64,000 nt of DNA from DASRDR01 sp963812945 [NCBI: uncultured Candidatus Rokubacteria bacterium] (GCA_963812945.1 CAWEXD010000006.1:73742-137741), one strand, 5' to 3'; numbered from the stretch's first letter, positions 1 to 9,081 are shown. The notes: a model not told the origin generated them from the letters alone. A program made the numbers and translations.

Positions 1-2
1 CG

Positions 3-614
3 ATTCCGACCGCGCGCGGAACCATCGCCGTGGCGGGCGCGTATGTCAGGCACGGCGTTGAGCACATCCTGCTCGGCTATGACCATCTGCTGTTCGTGTT
101 CGCGCTCATCCTGATCGTGCGGAACGTGTGGAAGCTGGTGACGACGGTGACCGCATTCACGCTCGCGCACTCGATCACGCTGGGCTTGGCGGCGCTGGGT
201 GTCGTATACGTCCCAGGCCCGCCGGTGGAGGCGAGCATCGCGCTGAGCATCCTTTTGCTCGCGCGCGAGACGACGCGGCAGCGGAGGGGCGAGCGTAGCC
301 TCACCGCGCAGTGGCCCTGGCTCGTGGCGTTCGCGTTCGGGCTGCTCCACGGCTTCGGCTTTGCGAGCGCGCTCGCCGATATCGGCTTGCCCCAGGGCGA
401 TGTTCCGCCCGCGCTCTTCGCCTTCAACGTGGGCATCGAGGCCGGGCAGCTTGGGTTCATCGCGGCCGTGTTGACGCTCCGTGGGTTGGTGCGGCGTCTC
501 CCGATTCCCGCTCACTGGAGCGCGCTGATGCGTCCGGCTGCGACCTTCGTCATCGGAACGATGGCCGCCTTCTGGTTCGTCGAGCGACTGTTCTCGTTCT
601 GGCCTGGAGTCTAG
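3..614 (+). CDS. HupE/UreJ-type membrane protein, 5' end outside the window
   Basis: The open frame runs in from the window edge, so the N-terminus is missing; a GTG at 30 is an internal candidate only. The visible part is a hydrophobic protein with about five to six membrane segments. It opens with the motif GVEHILLGYDHLLF, typical of the HupE/UreJ_2 family, followed by a His-containing helix (FTLAHSITL) and a second one (GLLHGFGFA). HupE/UreJ proteins are thought to move nickel or cobalt, but members of this subfamily occur in many genomes away from hydrogenase or urease genes, and none is seen here. The substrate is therefore unknown. Family call is solid; function is inference. Confidence 0.8.
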   Translation: MPTARGTIAVAGAYVRHGVEHILLGYDHLLFVFALILIVRNVWKLVTTVTAFTLAHSITLGLAALGVVYVPGPPVEASIALSILLLARETTRQRRGERSLTAQWPWLVAFAFGLLHGFGFASALADIGLPQGDVPPALFAFNVGIEAGQLGFIAAVLTLRGLVRRLPIPAHWSALMRPAATFVIGTMAAFWFVERLFSFWPGV

Positions 615-818
615 GAGGAATGGCAGAAGTGATATGCGTTCGTCGTGACGGACAGCGCCGAGGAGTGGCGCGGTCGGGTCGCACGGTCGGCCGGTCGCCG
701 GCGGCCGCAGTGCAGCAACGGACTACGTTCCCCGCCATCTCTCCGGAGGATGGGGGGCGCTTTGGCGCCAGCCCGAGCAGGTGTCTGAGGCAGTAGTAGA
801 CGCAAGAGGAGAAGGCCG

Positions 819-1511
819 ATGAACGCCATTCTCGCACTGGCAGTGGTAATGATTGTATTGCTTGGGGCGGGCTGCACCACCACGGTGCAGCGAACGGCGG
901 AGCAATCGCCGATCATTTGTGGATTCCTGGCGGCGGATCTGTGTGCCGAGCTCAAGCCGGGCGCGAAGGAGGAAGCGGGCCTGCGCTACGTGAACCCGAA
1001 GGGCATGTTCACCCAGTACGACAAGGTGATGATCGTCGTAGTGGGCTTCTTCGGGGGCGATCCGGCCAAGGTGTCGCCCAAGGACGAGCAGCGACTCACC
1101 GACCTCTTCTACAAGAACCTCAACGAGGCGCTGGCCACGCGTTACCAGGTGGTGGATGAGGTCGGTCCCGGGGTGATGAAGGTCGAGGTCGCGCTCCTCG
1201 ATGTCGAGGCGGCGACTCCGGGGCTCCGGGCGGTCACGATGGTGGTCCCCCAGTTTAGGGTCCTCAGCGTTGGCTACGCCCTCGCGTCGGGAAGATACCC
1301 ATTCTCGGGGGGAGGCCAGGCCGCCGCCCGGATCTCGGACTCCATGACGGAGCAAGTCCTCGGACTCGCCGTGGATCGCCGCGCCGGGGGCGGGGCAATT
1401 CAGACGGCTGCTCAGTGGCAGTGGGGAGACGCCGAGAACGCGATCAAGGCCTGGTCCTCGCTGCTCGCCGACGGAATGTATCTTTACACCTCCGGCGCAA
1501 GGAAACCATGA
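819..1511 (+). CDS. DUF3313-type lipoprotein
   Basis: A 230-residue secreted protein with a short hydrophobic signal and a lipobox (LLGAGC, Cys at about residue 19), so it should be lipid-anchored, probably to the outer membrane. The body resembles the DUF3313 family (KVMIVVVGFF, a region rich in alternating beta strands, then a basic C-terminus), whose role is not known. The start ATG has a good ribosome site (AGAGGAGAAG) just upstream. It lies ahead of a carbonic anhydrase and another lipoprotein on the same strand, possibly one transcription unit. No catalytic motif is visible. Confidence 0.75.
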   Translation: MNAILALAVVMIVLLGAGCTTTVQRTAEQSPIICGFLAADLCAELKPGAKEEAGLRYVNPKGMFTQYDKVMIVVVGFFGGDPAKVSPKDEQRLTDLFYKNLNEALATRYQVVDEVGPGVMKVEVALLDVEAATPGLRAVTMVVPQFRVLSVGYALASGRYPFSGGGQAAARISDSMTEQVLGLAVDRRAGGGAIQTAAQWQWGDAENAIKAWSSLLADGMYLYTSGARKP

Positions 1512-1624
1512 ACGACGATGTCGGCCCGGCCTTTGTCGGCGCACCGGCCTGGCCGTTGATGGCCAACACACCGACCTCGGACCGGCAAACCGGCCCGATG
1601 CTTCTTCAGGGGAGGACTGTCACC

Positions 1625-2368
1625 ATGCGCAAGAACGCGCCGACGCCCCTAGACAATCGGGTGAACCGCCGCGCCTTCCTCACGACCACCAGCATCGCGT
1701 CTGCCACCGCGATTCTGGGCATCGTCCCTGCCGGCCGCCTCGCGTACGCGGCGACGCTGACCAAGGAGCAGCGCGACAAGCTGACGCCGGACGACATCAT
1801 CGCGTTGATGAAGAAGGGCAATGAGCGCTTTCGCATTGGGCAGGAATCCCCGCACGACTATCTCGTCCAGCAGAAGGCCAGCGCCAAGGGTCAGTATCCC
1901 GCCGCGGTGATCCTGAGCTGCATCGACTCCCGGGCGCCCGCCGAGACGATCATGGACCTGGGCATCGGCAACGTCTTCAATGCGCGCGTGGCCGGCAACA
2001 TCGCCAACGACGACATCCTCGGGAGCATGGAGTTCGCCTGCAAGGTCGCCGGGGCGAAGGTTGTCCTGGTGATGGGGCACACCGCCTGCGGCGCGATCAA
2101 GGGCGCGATCGACAAGGTGCAGCTTGGCAAGCTCACCGGGCTGCTCGCCAAGATTCGCCCGGCCGTGGAGGCGACCCGGTATCAGGGCGAGCGCTCGGCG
2201 ACGAACTACGACTTTGTGGACGCGGTGGCGCGGAAGAATGTCGAGCTGACGATGGCGGACGTCCGCAAGCGCAGTGCAGTCCTGGCCGACCTCGGAGCCT
2301 CGGGCGCGATCAAGATTGTCGGTGCGATGTACAACCTCGACTCAGGACTGGTCGAGTTCTTCGGTTGA
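1625..2368 (+). CDS. beta-carbonic anhydrase with Tat signal
   Basis: Beta-class carbonic anhydrase, interconverting CO2 and bicarbonate. The zinc ligands are visible: Cys and Asp in ILSCIDSRAP, and His and Cys in MGHTACGA. The N-terminus carries NRRAFL followed by a hydrophobic stretch and an Ala-rich cleavage site, a twin-arginine export signal, so the folded enzyme is probably periplasmic. The frame is open further upstream (ATG at 1508), but the start at 1625 is preferred because it follows GGGGAGGA and puts the RR motif near the N-terminus. The length, 247 residues, is normal for the exported subfamily. Neighbours are lipoproteins, which fits an envelope role. Confidence 0.9.
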   Translation: MRKNAPTPLDNRVNRRAFLTTTSIASATAILGIVPAGRLAYAATLTKEQRDKLTPDDIIALMKKGNERFRIGQESPHDYLVQQKASAKGQYPAAVILSCIDSRAPAETIMDLGIGNVFNARVAGNIANDDILGSMEFACKVAGAKVVLVMGHTACGAIKGAIDKVQLGKLTGLLAKIRPAVEATRYQGERSATNYDFVDAVARKNVELTMADVRKRSAVLADLGASGAIKIVGAMYNLDSGLVEFFG

Positions 2369-2472
2369 GGCGGCACAACGGGCGCCGTTACGGCAGACGA
2401 TCGCCAAGAGGAGTCGTCGCGCGGGTCGTCCTCGCCACGTCGTCCGAACTCACTCAAGGAGGGGGTTCCTTG

Positions 2473-3174
2473 ATGTCACTTCAGCGTGTCGCATCGTGCT
2501 TGTCCGTTCTCGTGATTGCAGCCGGATGCGCCTCCACGACCGTCACCGAGCAGCGTTATTACGCGGGGACAGCCGAGCTGGCTCGGCCCGATCGCATCTA
2601 CGTGTATCCCTTTGCGGAGACCCCCGGCGACATTCCGACCTGGTCCGCTGCGGCCGGCCGGCATGCTCAACCCCGCACAGCGGAGGAGCTCGAGGCAGGT
2701 CGCAAGCTGGGCGCTCTCGTGGCGAATGAGCTGGTCTCGGAGATTCGGGGAATGGGCCTACCGGGGGCGGTGGCGGGGCTCCAAACGCCTCTGCAGGTCA
2801 ACGATCTGCTCTTCGTGGGCTATTTCGAATCGGTCGAGAAGGGCAGCGCGGGCGACCGCGTCACGTTCGGTTTCGGATCCGGCGCGGCCGAGTTGAGGAC
2901 GGCGGTCGAAGCCTACCAGATGACGAAAGACGGCCCGCGCCAACTCGGATCGGGCAAGGGTACGGCGAGCGGCGGCAAAACGCCGGGGCTGATTGTGCCG
3001 GCTGTGGTGATGGTCGCGACGGCGAATCCGATCGGCCTCTTGGCGGGGGGCGCGGCGAAGGCGCAAGGGGAGATAGCTGGGAAGGATACGATTGAGGGCC
3101 TGGCCAAGAACACCGCCAAAACCATCGCCGAGCGACTACGGGTGAGATTCAAGGAGCAGGGCTGGATCCGCTAG
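2473..3174 (+). CDS. DUF4410-like lipoprotein
   Basis: A 233-residue protein with a lipoprotein signal (lipobox VIAAGC followed by Ala) and a body resembling DUF4410 proteins: an early segment RPDRIYVYPFAETP, a central beta-rich region, a Gly/Ala-rich hydrophobic stretch (about residues 175-200) and a charged C-terminal helix (TAKTIAERLRVRFKEQG). The role is unknown. The start at 2473 follows AAGGAGGGGG; the open frame extends 36 codons further upstream into non-hydrophobic sequence and that extension is rejected. It lies about 105 bp behind the carbonic anhydrase gene on the same strand. Confidence 0.7.
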   Translation: MSLQRVASCLSVLVIAAGCASTTVTEQRYYAGTAELARPDRIYVYPFAETPGDIPTWSAAAGRHAQPRTAEELEAGRKLGALVANELVSEIRGMGLPGAVAGLQTPLQVNDLLFVGYFESVEKGSAGDRVTFGFGSGAAELRTAVEAYQMTKDGPRQLGSGKGTASGGKTPGLIVPAVVMVATANPIGLLAGGAAKAQGEIAGKDTIEGLAKNTAKTIAERLRVRFKEQGWIR

Positions 3175-3236
3175 TTGCTGCCCTGAGGTGGCCCCGAAGA
3201 GAGAGACACGTGAGTTAAATCAAGAGTCACCCACCT

Positions 3237-3488
3237 GTGGCCGAACTCCTGGGCTGCGACCGTCGCCGCTGGCTCATTGGCCTGGGCCTCGGGGTGTGGC
3301 TGCTGGCCGTCGGAGGCGGGCAGCCAGGCTGGGCCGACGAGGCCATGGTCGAGGATCGACCGATCCGAGGAAGGAGTGGCTCGAGGGACTCTGGTTTCGC
3401 TTTCGCGGCGCCATCGTCCAGGACCGCGGCCGCACGACCGAGAAGGAGCTCCGGCTGATCCTGAACTACGAGTTCGCACTGCTTGAGG
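3237..3488 (+). pseudogene. possible frameshifted remnant of a small secreted protein
   Basis: A GTG at 3237 opens a frame with a good signal-peptide-like segment (basic RRRW, then LIGLGLGVWLLAVGGG). After about 40 codons this frame becomes low-quality. The +2 frame instead gives a sensible continuation (KEWLEGLWFRFRGAIVQDRG and ILNYEFALLEG). The two halves would join through a one-base shift near 3355. I recognise no family. It may be a broken gene, a sequencing indel or chance; it is reported because the region otherwise has no gene. Confidence 0.3.
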
Positions 3489-3523
3489 GACCGCAGCGCT
3501 CGGCCCGTGAGGCGCCGGGGGCG

Positions 3524-4192
3524 CTATCGTCGGGCCGCGCCCCCCGGAGCCGGCCGGGCACTCGGATGCACGCGTGGCGCGTACCCTGCGGCGATCGCCG
3601 CGACCGTAGAGCGGGGCGTCAGGACCGTGACCGGTCGGCCCCGCCGCCGTGGCCGGGGCGCGCTGTACCCCGCCGGCGACCACGGGACCAGGTGCCCCCG
3701 CCAGACGAGGAGGGCGTCGCCGGCGCTCGTTCCCGCGACGAACACGCCGTCGGGGAGCGACTCGAGCGCCGCCGGGTAGGTGAGGGATCGGCCGCCGGCG
3801 CCGAGCCGGTCGCGATGGAGCTCTCGGTCGATCGCACTGGCGAGGGCATCCGCGTCGAGCTCCCGGTCGGGGTTCCCGGCGAGCCACGCGGCCCGGAAGC
3901 GCCGGAAGTCGGCGCGGCGGCATTCGCCGCACGGCCGGTGGCCGGCGGCCAGGGCCGTCGCCTCGTCCAGGAAGAACAGCTCCGTGTAGTGGCCGGGCGT
4001 CATCACGGTGCGATGGCGGCCGCGGAACGAGAGCTGGCACGCGACCCAGGCGCGGTAGCCGCTCGCGACGCGGCGCACGATCCGCCGAGTCGGGTCGTGG
4101 AGGCGGCCCCGGTTCCCCATGAGCGTGCCGCGCGCCGTCGTCCGGATCAGGTCGCCGAACGGGGTCACGCGGTTCTGAAGCGGACGCGTCAC
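3524..4192 (-). CDS. conserved protein of unknown function
   Basis: About 222 residues, soluble, no signal peptide. The N-terminal part (QNRVTPFGDLIRTTARGTLM, then GNRGRLHD) and the central Cys pair in GHRPCGECRRADFRRF match a conserved bacterial protein family that I recall only as hypothetical. The CxxC may bind metal. The GTG start overlaps the TGA stop of the upstream hydrolase by four bases (GTGA), so the two genes are probably translated together. This overlap also sets the start; the longer open frame upstream is a shadow of the hydrolase. The C-terminus is rich in Arg and Pro. Confidence 0.65.
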   Translation of the reverse strand: MTRPLQNRVTPFGDLIRTTARGTLMGNRGRLHDPTRRIVRRVASGYRAWVACQLSFRGRHRTVMTPGHYTELFFLDEATALAAGHRPCGECRRADFRRFRAAWLAGNPDRELDADALASAIDRELHRDRLGAGGRSLTYPAALESLPDGVFVAGTSAGDALLVWRGHLVPWSPAGYSAPRPRRRGRPVTVLTPRSTVAAIAAGYAPRVHPSARPAPGGAARR

Positions 4193-4959
4193 ACGAGGCT
4201 CCCGACGAGCGCCCCGAGGAGCCCGAGCTCGTGGGGTTCCGACAGGCGGTGCCCTCCGTCCTTCGCGAGCGTCAGCGCGACATCCCGTCCGGTTAGCGCC
4301 TCGGCCAGGCGCCGGGACGTTTCCCACGGCACGTCCTCGTCCGCCGTTCCGTGGAGGAGGCGCACGGGACAGGAAAGCGGGATGGGCGCGCGGAGCACGA
4401 GGTGCCGTCGGCCGTCCTCGACCAGGCGCCACGTGAAGGGGAGCGGCTCGCCGTAGCCCGAGGGCAGACGGATCACGCCGTCCCGCCGGAGGCGGACGCG
4501 CTGCTCCTCGGCGAGCCGCGCCCAGAGGAGGTCCTCGGTGAAGTCCGGCGCGGAGGCGATACCCACGAGGGCGTGGATACGCTCGGGCATCGCGAGCGCG
4601 ACCAGGAGCATGATCCACGCGCCCATGCTGGAGCCCACGAGGAGGAGCGGGCCCGGCGCGCACTCCCGGATGACGGCGAGCGCGTCGTCCCGCCAGAGAC
4701 CGATCGTTCCCTCTCCGAGTTGTCCCGACGAGCGGCCGTGGCCCTGGTAGTCGAACCGGACGAACGCCCGGCCTCGCGCCCGGCACCAGCCCTCGAGGTG
4801 CGACGCCTTGGTCCCGGTCATGTCCGATGCGTAGCCCCCCAGGAAGACCACAGTCGGGCCCGCTCCGGGGCAGCTCACGTAGGCGAGCCGCGCGCTGCCG
4901 TCTCTCCCGACGAAGCGAACGTCGAGGGGCGGGGGCGCGGACGGTGACGGGGCGGTCAC
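4189..4959 (-). CDS. alpha/beta hydrolase, ABHD10-like
   Basis: A 256-residue serine hydrolase. The nucleophile elbow is GSSMGAW, an oxyanion region is VVFLGGYASDMTGTKA, the Asp is in LLHGTADEDVPW and the catalytic His in KDGGHRLS. The GGY-SDMTGTKA segment is characteristic of bacterial relatives of ABHD10, which act as acyl-thioesterases or esterases; the natural substrate here is not known. No signal peptide is visible. The stop overlaps the start of the next minus-strand gene. The start is the ATG at 4959; a longer frame upstream has no support. Confidence 0.8.
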   Translation of the reverse strand: MTAPSPSAPPPLDVRFVGRDGSARLAYVSCPGAGPTVVFLGGYASDMTGTKASHLEGWCRARGRAFVRFDYQGHGRSSGQLGEGTIGLWRDDALAVIRECAPGPLLLVGSSMGAWIMLLVALAMPERIHALVGIASAPDFTEDLLWARLAEEQRVRLRRDGVIRLPSGYGEPLPFTWRLVEDGRRHLVLRAPIPLSCPVRLLHGTADEDVPWETSRRLAEALTGRDVALTLAKDGGHRLSEPHELGLLGALVGSLV

Positions 4960-5002
4960 GCGGCGGCCCGGGGGCTCACGCGGCGAGCCGTCCTCGCGGG
5001 CG

Positions 5003-5629
5003 TCAGGCCTGCGCCGACCCGAACACGATCACCCGCAGCCGGGTCGGGTTGTACGCGTTGCAGGGGTTCCGCTCCTGCGGGCAGTTCGAGATCGCCACCA
5101 GGAGGTCCGTCTCCGCGCGGAGGTCGATGTAGTCGCCGGCCTTGGAGAGGGGCTCCGCGATGCCCATCTTCCCGTCCCCGATCGGCACGTTCATGAAGAT
5201 GTTGAAGCTGTACGGGACCTCCTTGAGGGGAATCCCGAACGGCCGGAGCGCCGCCTCGAAGTTGGCTCGGCAGTTCGGCGTGTCGGCCACGCCGTAGCGC
5301 CAGCGGTTCGTGCCCTCGCTGCAGGAGCCCGCCAGGAGGTCGTGCAGGCCGCACGTGTCGGCGGTGATCGTCATGAGGGTCCCGCACCGGTCGGACAGGA
5401 GCAGGTGCCCGGTGCTGATGTGGATCGTCCCCTGGATCAAGGCCGTGTTGTGAACCGACAGCTTCTCGCTCGTGTCGGGGCGCCGGAAGCAGACGAAGTC
5501 CGCCACCTGCTGGCCATCCACGTCGACGACGCGGACGGTCTGGCCGCGGTCGACCGGGAAGCCGGTTCGACCCCGGGCCTCGAGCATCTCGTCGCGGAGG
5601 ATCGGGCCGGGCAGGCTCGTCGTCGACAT
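5003..5629 (-). CDS. DUF1989, urea carboxylase-associated family protein
   Basis: A 208-residue protein of the DUF1989 family found beside urea carboxylase or aminomethyltransferase genes in many bacteria. Family marks: VDVDGQQVADFVCF, a conserved Cys-rich segment (DRCGTLMTITADTCGLHDLL, then AGSCSEGTNRWRYG), and the PYSFNIFMNVPI block. Conserved Cys and His residues suggest a metal site. The ATG at 5629 follows AGGGAGACAGC; the long upstream open frame is rejected. No urea carboxylase lies in the window, so the pathway is not established. Confidence 0.8.
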   Translation of the reverse strand: MSTTSLPGPILRDEMLEARGRTGFPVDRGQTVRVVDVDGQQVADFVCFRRPDTSEKLSVHNTALIQGTIHISTGHLLLSDRCGTLMTITADTCGLHDLLAGSCSEGTNRWRYGVADTPNCRANFEAALRPFGIPLKEVPYSFNIFMNVPIGDGKMGIAEPLSKAGDYIDLRAETDLLVAISNCPQERNPCNAYNPTRLRVIVFGSAQA

Positions 5630-5757
5630 GCTGTCTCCCTGCGGTGTGGCGCGGCTCAGAGTCCGTCGGAGGCCAGGGTAGTCCACCGAACCCGAGGCGG
5701 CAACGCACCCCGGCTTCGGCGACGCGATCCCCGCCAAGAAGGATCGTCGCCTCGCGT

Positions 5758-7065
5758 TCATTGAGCACGTGGAGCTGACGTAGCGCGACGGCGTCGGGAC
5801 CTGGCCGAAGGACGGTTCGCTGAGCGGCGGCGCGACCGTCTGGCCACGGGCTTCCGGGGACCTGAACGCGCTCGCCGGAGAGCCTTCGGAGCCTGCGCTC
5901 GCCGCAACTCTCCTCGATGACCCGTCACGTGCTCGAGCAGGGCTTCGGCAAGACCGTCGGCCACCCGCTGCCGGTTCGCCGCCGTCGCCTGCGCGGCCGC
6001 GGCGTTCGGCGGCTCCAGTCGAAACAGGCGCTCGACGGCCGCCACGTCCATGAACTCGATCTCCACCAGGCACGCCCGGCAGGCCTGGGCGCTCCCGGTG
6101 TTCCCGAGGGCGACGTCGGCGAGAACGCCGAGGGATTGCTCCTTCACCCCGCGGTCGTACCTGGGCAAGGTCTTGGTCGTCGGGTCGATCTCGTGCAGCG
6201 CCTTCAGTACGGAGCGCTGGATCGCCTGGGCAAAGACGCGGTCATCGTCCTTGTTCACGTTGACGACGTGGATGAGCGTCTCGATGCCGCGAACCCTCCC
6301 GTCGAACCCGTTGAAGTGGATGCTGAGAAAAAGCTGTGCGCGGTGAAACCTGGCGACGTTGGCCCGGGCGGCCAGACCCTTGTTCGCGTCGGTATCGCGC
6401 GTCAGCACGACGTCGACGCTCGCGCCGGCCGTCGCCGCCTTGGCCAGGACGGCCGCGCGGGTCCGCCGGGCGACGTCGAGCGTCCAGTTCTTCTCGAGGT
6501 CTCCCGATGGTGAGGTGGCGTTGTTCGGACTGCTTCCCTCGATCTTGACGATGCCGCCGTGGCCCGGATCGATGACGATGACGGCCGCGGTCCCGGCGAC
6601 GACCGGCACCGGTGGCGCCACGGGCGCGTCCGGCGCCTGATCGAGCCGCTGCGTGGCCTCCGCCAGGAGCGCGAGAACTTGCTCGGAGTACACCCTCCCC
6701 GCGGGGTTGTAGATCGGGCCGATGAACCGGATGAACGCCTCCGGGCTCTTCTTCGCGTGCTTCTCCCAGCCCTTGTACGGCGAGCGAGCGAGGAACTTCC
6801 AGTAGCCGACGACGAAGGCGTCGACACTGGCGAATCGGCAGTAGAAATCCAGCCCGTCGTGGGCCTGATGCTCGACGGGAATGGCGAAGCCCACCATCTC
6901 GGCGCGCCACTTCAGCCCGGCGAAGTTGAGGTGCTGGGTCGCCAGATCGGACGTGCCACGCCGGGACTCGAGAAGCCACTGTGCGAGGGTGACTGCCTTG
7001 AGCGATGGAAACGCAAGGCTCGTGGCCTTGTAACGGGCGACCAGGTCGTCGAACAGCTCGGGCAT
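5758..7065 (-). CDS. glucosaminidase-like plus N-acetylmuramoyl-L-alanine amidase
   Basis: A two-domain cell-wall hydrolase of about 435 residues. Residues 1-145 look like a lysozyme/glucosaminidase-type domain (TLAQWLLESRRGTSDLA, NFAGLKWR, GYWKFLARSPYKGW). After a Pro/Val-rich linker comes an Amidase_3 domain: IDPGHGG supplies a zinc His, ESRGIET-like VRGIET and the final CLVEIEFMD supply the other expected acidic and metal residues, and LFLSIHFNGF the second His. The C-terminal tail (about 60 residues) is extremely rich in Arg and Ser. No signal peptide is visible, which is odd for a peptidoglycan enzyme and leaves open prophage-like or non-classical export. The start follows AAGGAG. Confidence 0.8.
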   Translation of the reverse strand: MPELFDDLVARYKATSLAFPSLKAVTLAQWLLESRRGTSDLATQHLNFAGLKWRAEMVGFAIPVEHQAHDGLDFYCRFASVDAFVVGYWKFLARSPYKGWEKHAKKSPEAFIRFIGPIYNPAGRVYSEQVLALLAEATQRLDQAPDAPVAPPVPVVAGTAAVIVIDPGHGGIVKIEGSSPNNATSPSGDLEKNWTLDVARRTRAAVLAKAATAGASVDVVLTRDTDANKGLAARANVARFHRAQLFLSIHFNGFDGRVRGIETLIHVVNVNKDDDRVFAQAIQRSVLKALHEIDPTTKTLPRYDRGVKEQSLGVLADVALGNTGSAQACRACLVEIEFMDVAAVERLFRLEPPNAAAAQATAANRQRVADGLAEALLEHVTGHRGELRRAQAPKALRRARSGPRKPVARRSRRRSANRPSARSRRRRATSAPRAQ

Positions 7066-7243
7066 GGGAGGCTCCTTTCCGGTGACGGTCACGCGGTCCC
7101 CGGGGCCGTCGCCCTCGCTCCCCGGCCGCGGGGTGCCGGCTGGGAGCATGGACCGGGCTCGGCGGATGCGAGGGTAGCGCGTCCGTAGAGGGGCCGGCAA
7201 CGGTGCCGGTAACGGCGCCGGCAGGGGGTAGAGTAGAAGCACG

Positions 7244-8695
7244 ATGCGCGCGCCCGGGGCGATCCTCCTGGTCTCGTGCTACGAGCTGGGCCACCAGCCG
7301 CTTGCCGTCGCCTGGCCCGCGGCGTTCCTCCAGGCGCGAGGCTACGCCCCGGCGGTCATGGACGTGTCCGTCGAGCCCTTCGACGCCGACAAGGTGAGGC
7401 GCGCCCGGGTCGTCGCCGTGTCGGTGCCGATGCACACGGCTCTCCGGGTCGGCGTCGCCGTGATCGGGCGCGTGCGCGCGGTGAACCCCGCCTGTCACGT
7501 CGTCGCGTACGGACTCTACGCGCAGCTGAACCGCGAGTACCTCCTCGCCCACGGCGTGGACTCGGTGATCGGCGGCGAGGCGGAGGCGCCGCTGTCGGCG
7601 CTCGTCGAGGCGCTCGAGACCGGCACCGGCCAACCGGCGGTCGGCGTGGGGACGGCGGCCCGCCCCGCGGCACCTCATCTCGCCCGGCTTCCGTTTCCGG
7701 TCCCGAGCCGGGCGGGGCTGCCGTCGCTCAAGGAGTACGCGCGGCTCGAGCGCGACGGGCGGCACGAGCTGGTCGCGTACGTCGAGGCGAGCCGCGGCTG
7801 CAAGCACCTCTGCCGGCACTGCCCGATCCCGCCCGTGTACGGGGGCCGCTTCTTCGTCGTGCCGCCGGACGTCGTGCTGGCGGACGTCCGCCAGCAGGTC
7901 CTGGCCGGGGCGACCCACGTCACGTTCGGCGATCCCGACTTCCTCAACGGGCCGCGGCACGCGCTCGCCGTGGCCCGGGGCCTCCATGCGGCGTTCCCGG
8001 ACGTGACCTTCGACTTCACGGCGAAGGTCGAGCACCTGCTGCGGCACCGGGCGCTCCTGCCGGAGCTCCGGGCGCTCGGCTGCGCGTTCGTGGTGTCGGC
8101 CGTGGAGTCGCTGAGCGACGCGGTGCTCCAGCACCTCGACAAGGGTCACACGCGGGCCGACGTCCAGACGCTGGTCTACCTCATGCGCGAGGCGGGCATC
8201 GCGCTCCGGCCCACCTGGGTGGCGTTCACCCCGTGGACGACGCTCGGCGACTACCGGGCGATGCTCGACTTCGTCCTCGACGAGGGCCTTCTGGATCACG
8301 TGGACCCCGTGCAGTACTCGCTCCGGCTGCTGGTGCCGCCGGGCTCGCTCCTGGCCGGACATCCCGCCATGGCCCCGCATCTCGGCCCGCTGGTCGAGGA
8401 CGCCTTCTCCCACGCGTGGACGCACCCGGACCCGCCCATGGATGCCCTCCAGGCCGAGGTCGCCCAGGTCGTCCTGGCGGCGGCCGAGGCGCATGCGGAC
8501 GAGGCCGTGACGTTCGACCGGGTGCGGGCTCTCGCCGACGCCGTGGACGGAAGCCCCGCCCGCCCGCTCCCGGCCCGGCTGTCGCAGCCCGATCGGGCTC
8601 GCCCGCCGCGCCTGACCGAGCCCTGGTTCTGCTGAGCGGAGCCTACCGAGGGCCAGTTGGCCCTCCGCGGACGGCCGGTCGGGAGCGCGCTCTGA
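7244..8695 (+). CDS. CUAEP-tail radical SAM selenoprotein (TGA at 8633-8635 read as Sec)
   Basis: B12-binding-type N-terminal region (residues about 1-130, VAVSVPMH, IGGEAEAPL) followed by a radical SAM domain with CKHLCRHC at residues 186-193, the Cx3Cx2C cluster ligands. A naive call stops at TGA 8633, right after Cys 463. Reading that TGA as selenocysteine gives C-U-A-E-P followed by TEGQLALRGRPVGSAL and a TGA at 8693. That is exactly the tail for which NCBI names the CUAEP/CCAEP-tail radical SAM (seleno)protein family. A perfect hairpin with GU in its loop follows (separate entry). The reaction is not known to me. A NifU-like gene follows. Start ATG at 7244; GTG/ATG alternatives are weak. 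Confidence 0.88.
8648..8665 (+). promoter_or_regulatory. bacterial SECIS hairpin for the CUAEP protein
   Basis: A perfect 7-bp stem (GAGGGCC with GGCCCTC) closes a four-base loop AGTT. The loop G and U lie 21-22 nt after the TGA at 8633-8635, the distance expected for SelB-recognised bacterial SECIS elements. It lies inside the read-through coding sequence. Confidence 0.75.
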
Positions 8696-8791
8696 GCGGG
8701 GCATCCCGTCCCGCCTTTGAGGTAGAATGGCCACGAGCCCAGTCGACGTCACCACGGGAAGTCGACGCCGCGCTCGCGAGGGAGGTCGGTG

Positions 8792-9079
8792 ATGGCGGAA
8801 GAGACCACGCTCAAGGACAAGGTGCAGGAGCTGCTGGAAACGGCCATCAACCCGGCGGTGGCGGGTCATGGTGGCTACATCGAGCTGATCGACGTCAAGG
8901 ACACGACGGCCTACATCCGGATGTCGGGTGGCTGCCAGGGGTGCGGCGCCGCGGACGTCACGCTCAAGGCCGGCATCGAGCGGATGATCTTCGAGGAGAT
9001 CCCGGAGATCACCGAGGTCCTGGACACGACCGACCACGCCTCGGGCTCGAACCCCTACTACGCCCCGTCCAAGGCCTGA
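8792..9079 (+). CDS. NifU C-terminal-like (Nfu) iron-sulfur scaffold protein
   Basis: A 95-residue single-domain Nfu protein: helix KVQELLETAINPAVAGHGG, strand IELIDVKDTTAYIRMSG, then the cluster-binding GGCQGCGAA (CxxC) and a C-terminal helix IERMIFEEIP. Nfu proteins carry Fe-S clusters to target enzymes. Lying 97 bp behind the radical SAM selenoprotein, it may supply that enzyme's 4Fe-4S cluster; this is inference. The ATG at 8792 follows GGGAGGTCGGTG; a GTG at 8789 would add one residue. Confidence 0.88.
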   Translation: MAEETTLKDKVQELLETAINPAVAGHGGYIELIDVKDTTAYIRMSGGCQGCGAADVTLKAGIERMIFEEIPEITEVLDTTDHASGSNPYYAPSKA

Positions 9080-9081
9080 CC

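Noticed and set aside
1415-1624. N-terminal extension of the carbonic anhydrase
   Set aside because: The extension overlaps the lipoprotein gene and would bury the Tat signal; the ATG at 1625 has a good ribosome site.
6242-9037. Minus-strand ORF of 931 codons
   Set aside because: Antisense to the radical SAM gene and out of frame with the amidase.
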